Source: an uncultured Prevotellaceae bacterium
GTDB taxonomy: Bacteria; Bacteroidota; Bacteroidia; Bacteroidales; Bacteroidaceae
Assembly (NCBI GenBank): GCA_949295905.1
Contig: CASFNA010000006.1
Coordinates: 124,001 to 188,000, forward strand
Length of the DNA: 64,000 bases
Direction: 5' to 3'
Of this stretch, positions 63,801 through 64,000 are shown in pieces (position 1 is the first letter of the stretch; each line of letters opens with the position of its first letter). The translations under genes were made by a program, and so were the position numbers. The notes under the pieces are model-generated. The model was given only the letters and a program-made list of their open reading frames with translations, was not told the DNA's origin and ran no database searches.

Positions 63801-64000
63801 ATGAACGGAGAATACTGGCAACCTGAAATAGAAACCATGCCGCGTGCGGATTTGTTGGATTTGCAGGCGGATAAGCTTAGGCGTACAGTGGAAATATCGC
63901 TGCGTTCGCCGTTTTATGGCCGCAGGCTTGGCGAGGCGGGGGTAACTCCCGATGCGATAAAGACCGTTGACGACATACGCAAAATCCCTTTTACTACCAA
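63801..64000 (+). CDS. paaK: Phenylacetate--CoA ligase, N-terminal part (cut by window edge)
   Basis: The first 66 codons of a PaaK-type adenylate-forming enzyme: MNGEYWQPEIETMPRADLLD, then LQADKLRRTVEISL, SPFYGRRLGEAGV and DDIRKIPFTT. The pattern (WNPEIExM, then LQxxxLxxTVxxAY, SPFYRxxxxxxGV, PFTT) is the family N-terminus. It activates phenylacetate or another aryl acid as the CoA thioester; in Bacteroidetes it often occurs with indolepyruvate oxidoreductase genes for aromatic amino acid use, but the downstream region is outside the window. The rest of the gene is missing only because the window ends. Confidence 0.85.
   Translation, partial: MNGEYWQPEIETMPRADLLDLQADKLRRTVEISLRSPFYGRRLGEAGVTPDAIKTVDDIRKIPFTT

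Overview
This 64 kb window looks like a chromosomal segment of a Prevotella-like member of the Bacteroidales. Four observations support this. (1) Many genes are preceded by the Bacteroidetes-type -7 box TAnnTTTG, in several cases with a TTTG box exactly 20 nt upstream. (2) Several exported proteins end in type IX secretion (T9SS) sorting domains. (3) Bacteroidales-specific families are present: DUF4348 and DUF6359-like lipoproteins, a hemerythrin-LuxR regulator, and a lamin-tail/OadG fusion. (4) A methylmalonyl-CoA mutase pair sits near sodium-pump decarboxylase subunits, as expected for succinate-to-propionate fermentation. No phage, plasmid, insertion sequence, CRISPR array, tRNA or rRNA was seen.

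Layout. 1-6.5 kb: truncated nrdD, a hemerythrin/LuxR regulator, a 44-residue microprotein plus rpe, an ECF sigma factor, a lipoprotein, a candidate small RNA and an MFS transporter. 6.5-17.7 kb: pheS; a DUF4348 lipoprotein-murB-metallo-hydrolase operon; a second candidate small RNA; a small envelope operon (YtxH, holin-like, 77 aa); a SPOR lipoprotein-ruvX-def-TPR operon; ligA. 17.8-22.6 kb: a PAS-like LuxR regulator, an unrecognised lipoprotein/beta-barrel/lipoprotein operon, and a B3/4-domain gene with an AlkX-like winged-helix gene. 23.3-36.1 kb: lysS, gpsA, pgi, a HAD phosphatase, fabI, thrS, a BspA-like leucine-rich-repeat gene inserted between thrS and infC-rpmI-rplT, and a type II pantothenate kinase. 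36.2-44 kb: two further T9SS cargo genes behind a candidate invertible segment, uvrA, and a gliding-type C-terminal-domain protein. 44.8-48.7 kb: a LysM/periplasmic-binding protein, a PorT-like barrel and a POT peptide transporter. 48.9-58.7 kb: a LuxR response-regulator-like gene, sodium-pump decarboxylase subunits beta, biotin carrier and gamma (the carboxyltransferase is absent), a YidE/AspT-type transporter, and mutA-mutB. 59.2-64 kb: eukaryote-type (GT3) glycogen synthase, glucan phosphorylase, and the start of a phenylacetate-CoA ligase.

The most unusual signal lies between the genes. Twelve intergenic spaces carry short arrays, usually four units of about 22 bp, of a quasi-palindromic core AAAGACGGCCTTT (or its reverse complement), separated by about 6-9 variable bases. 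One copy is a 59-nt near-perfect palindrome and another is a 21-bp hairpin. Two further dispersed inverted-repeat classes are present: an AT-rich AAGAATTAAGAG type and a GGTTAT/ATAACC type. Other items to check are two promoter-terminator units with no reading frame (candidate small RNAs at 4.7 and 10.5 kb) and perfect 24-bp inverted repeats flanking 201 bp directly upstream of a secreted protein gene. All gene functions are inferred from sequence motifs read by eye; no database search was run.
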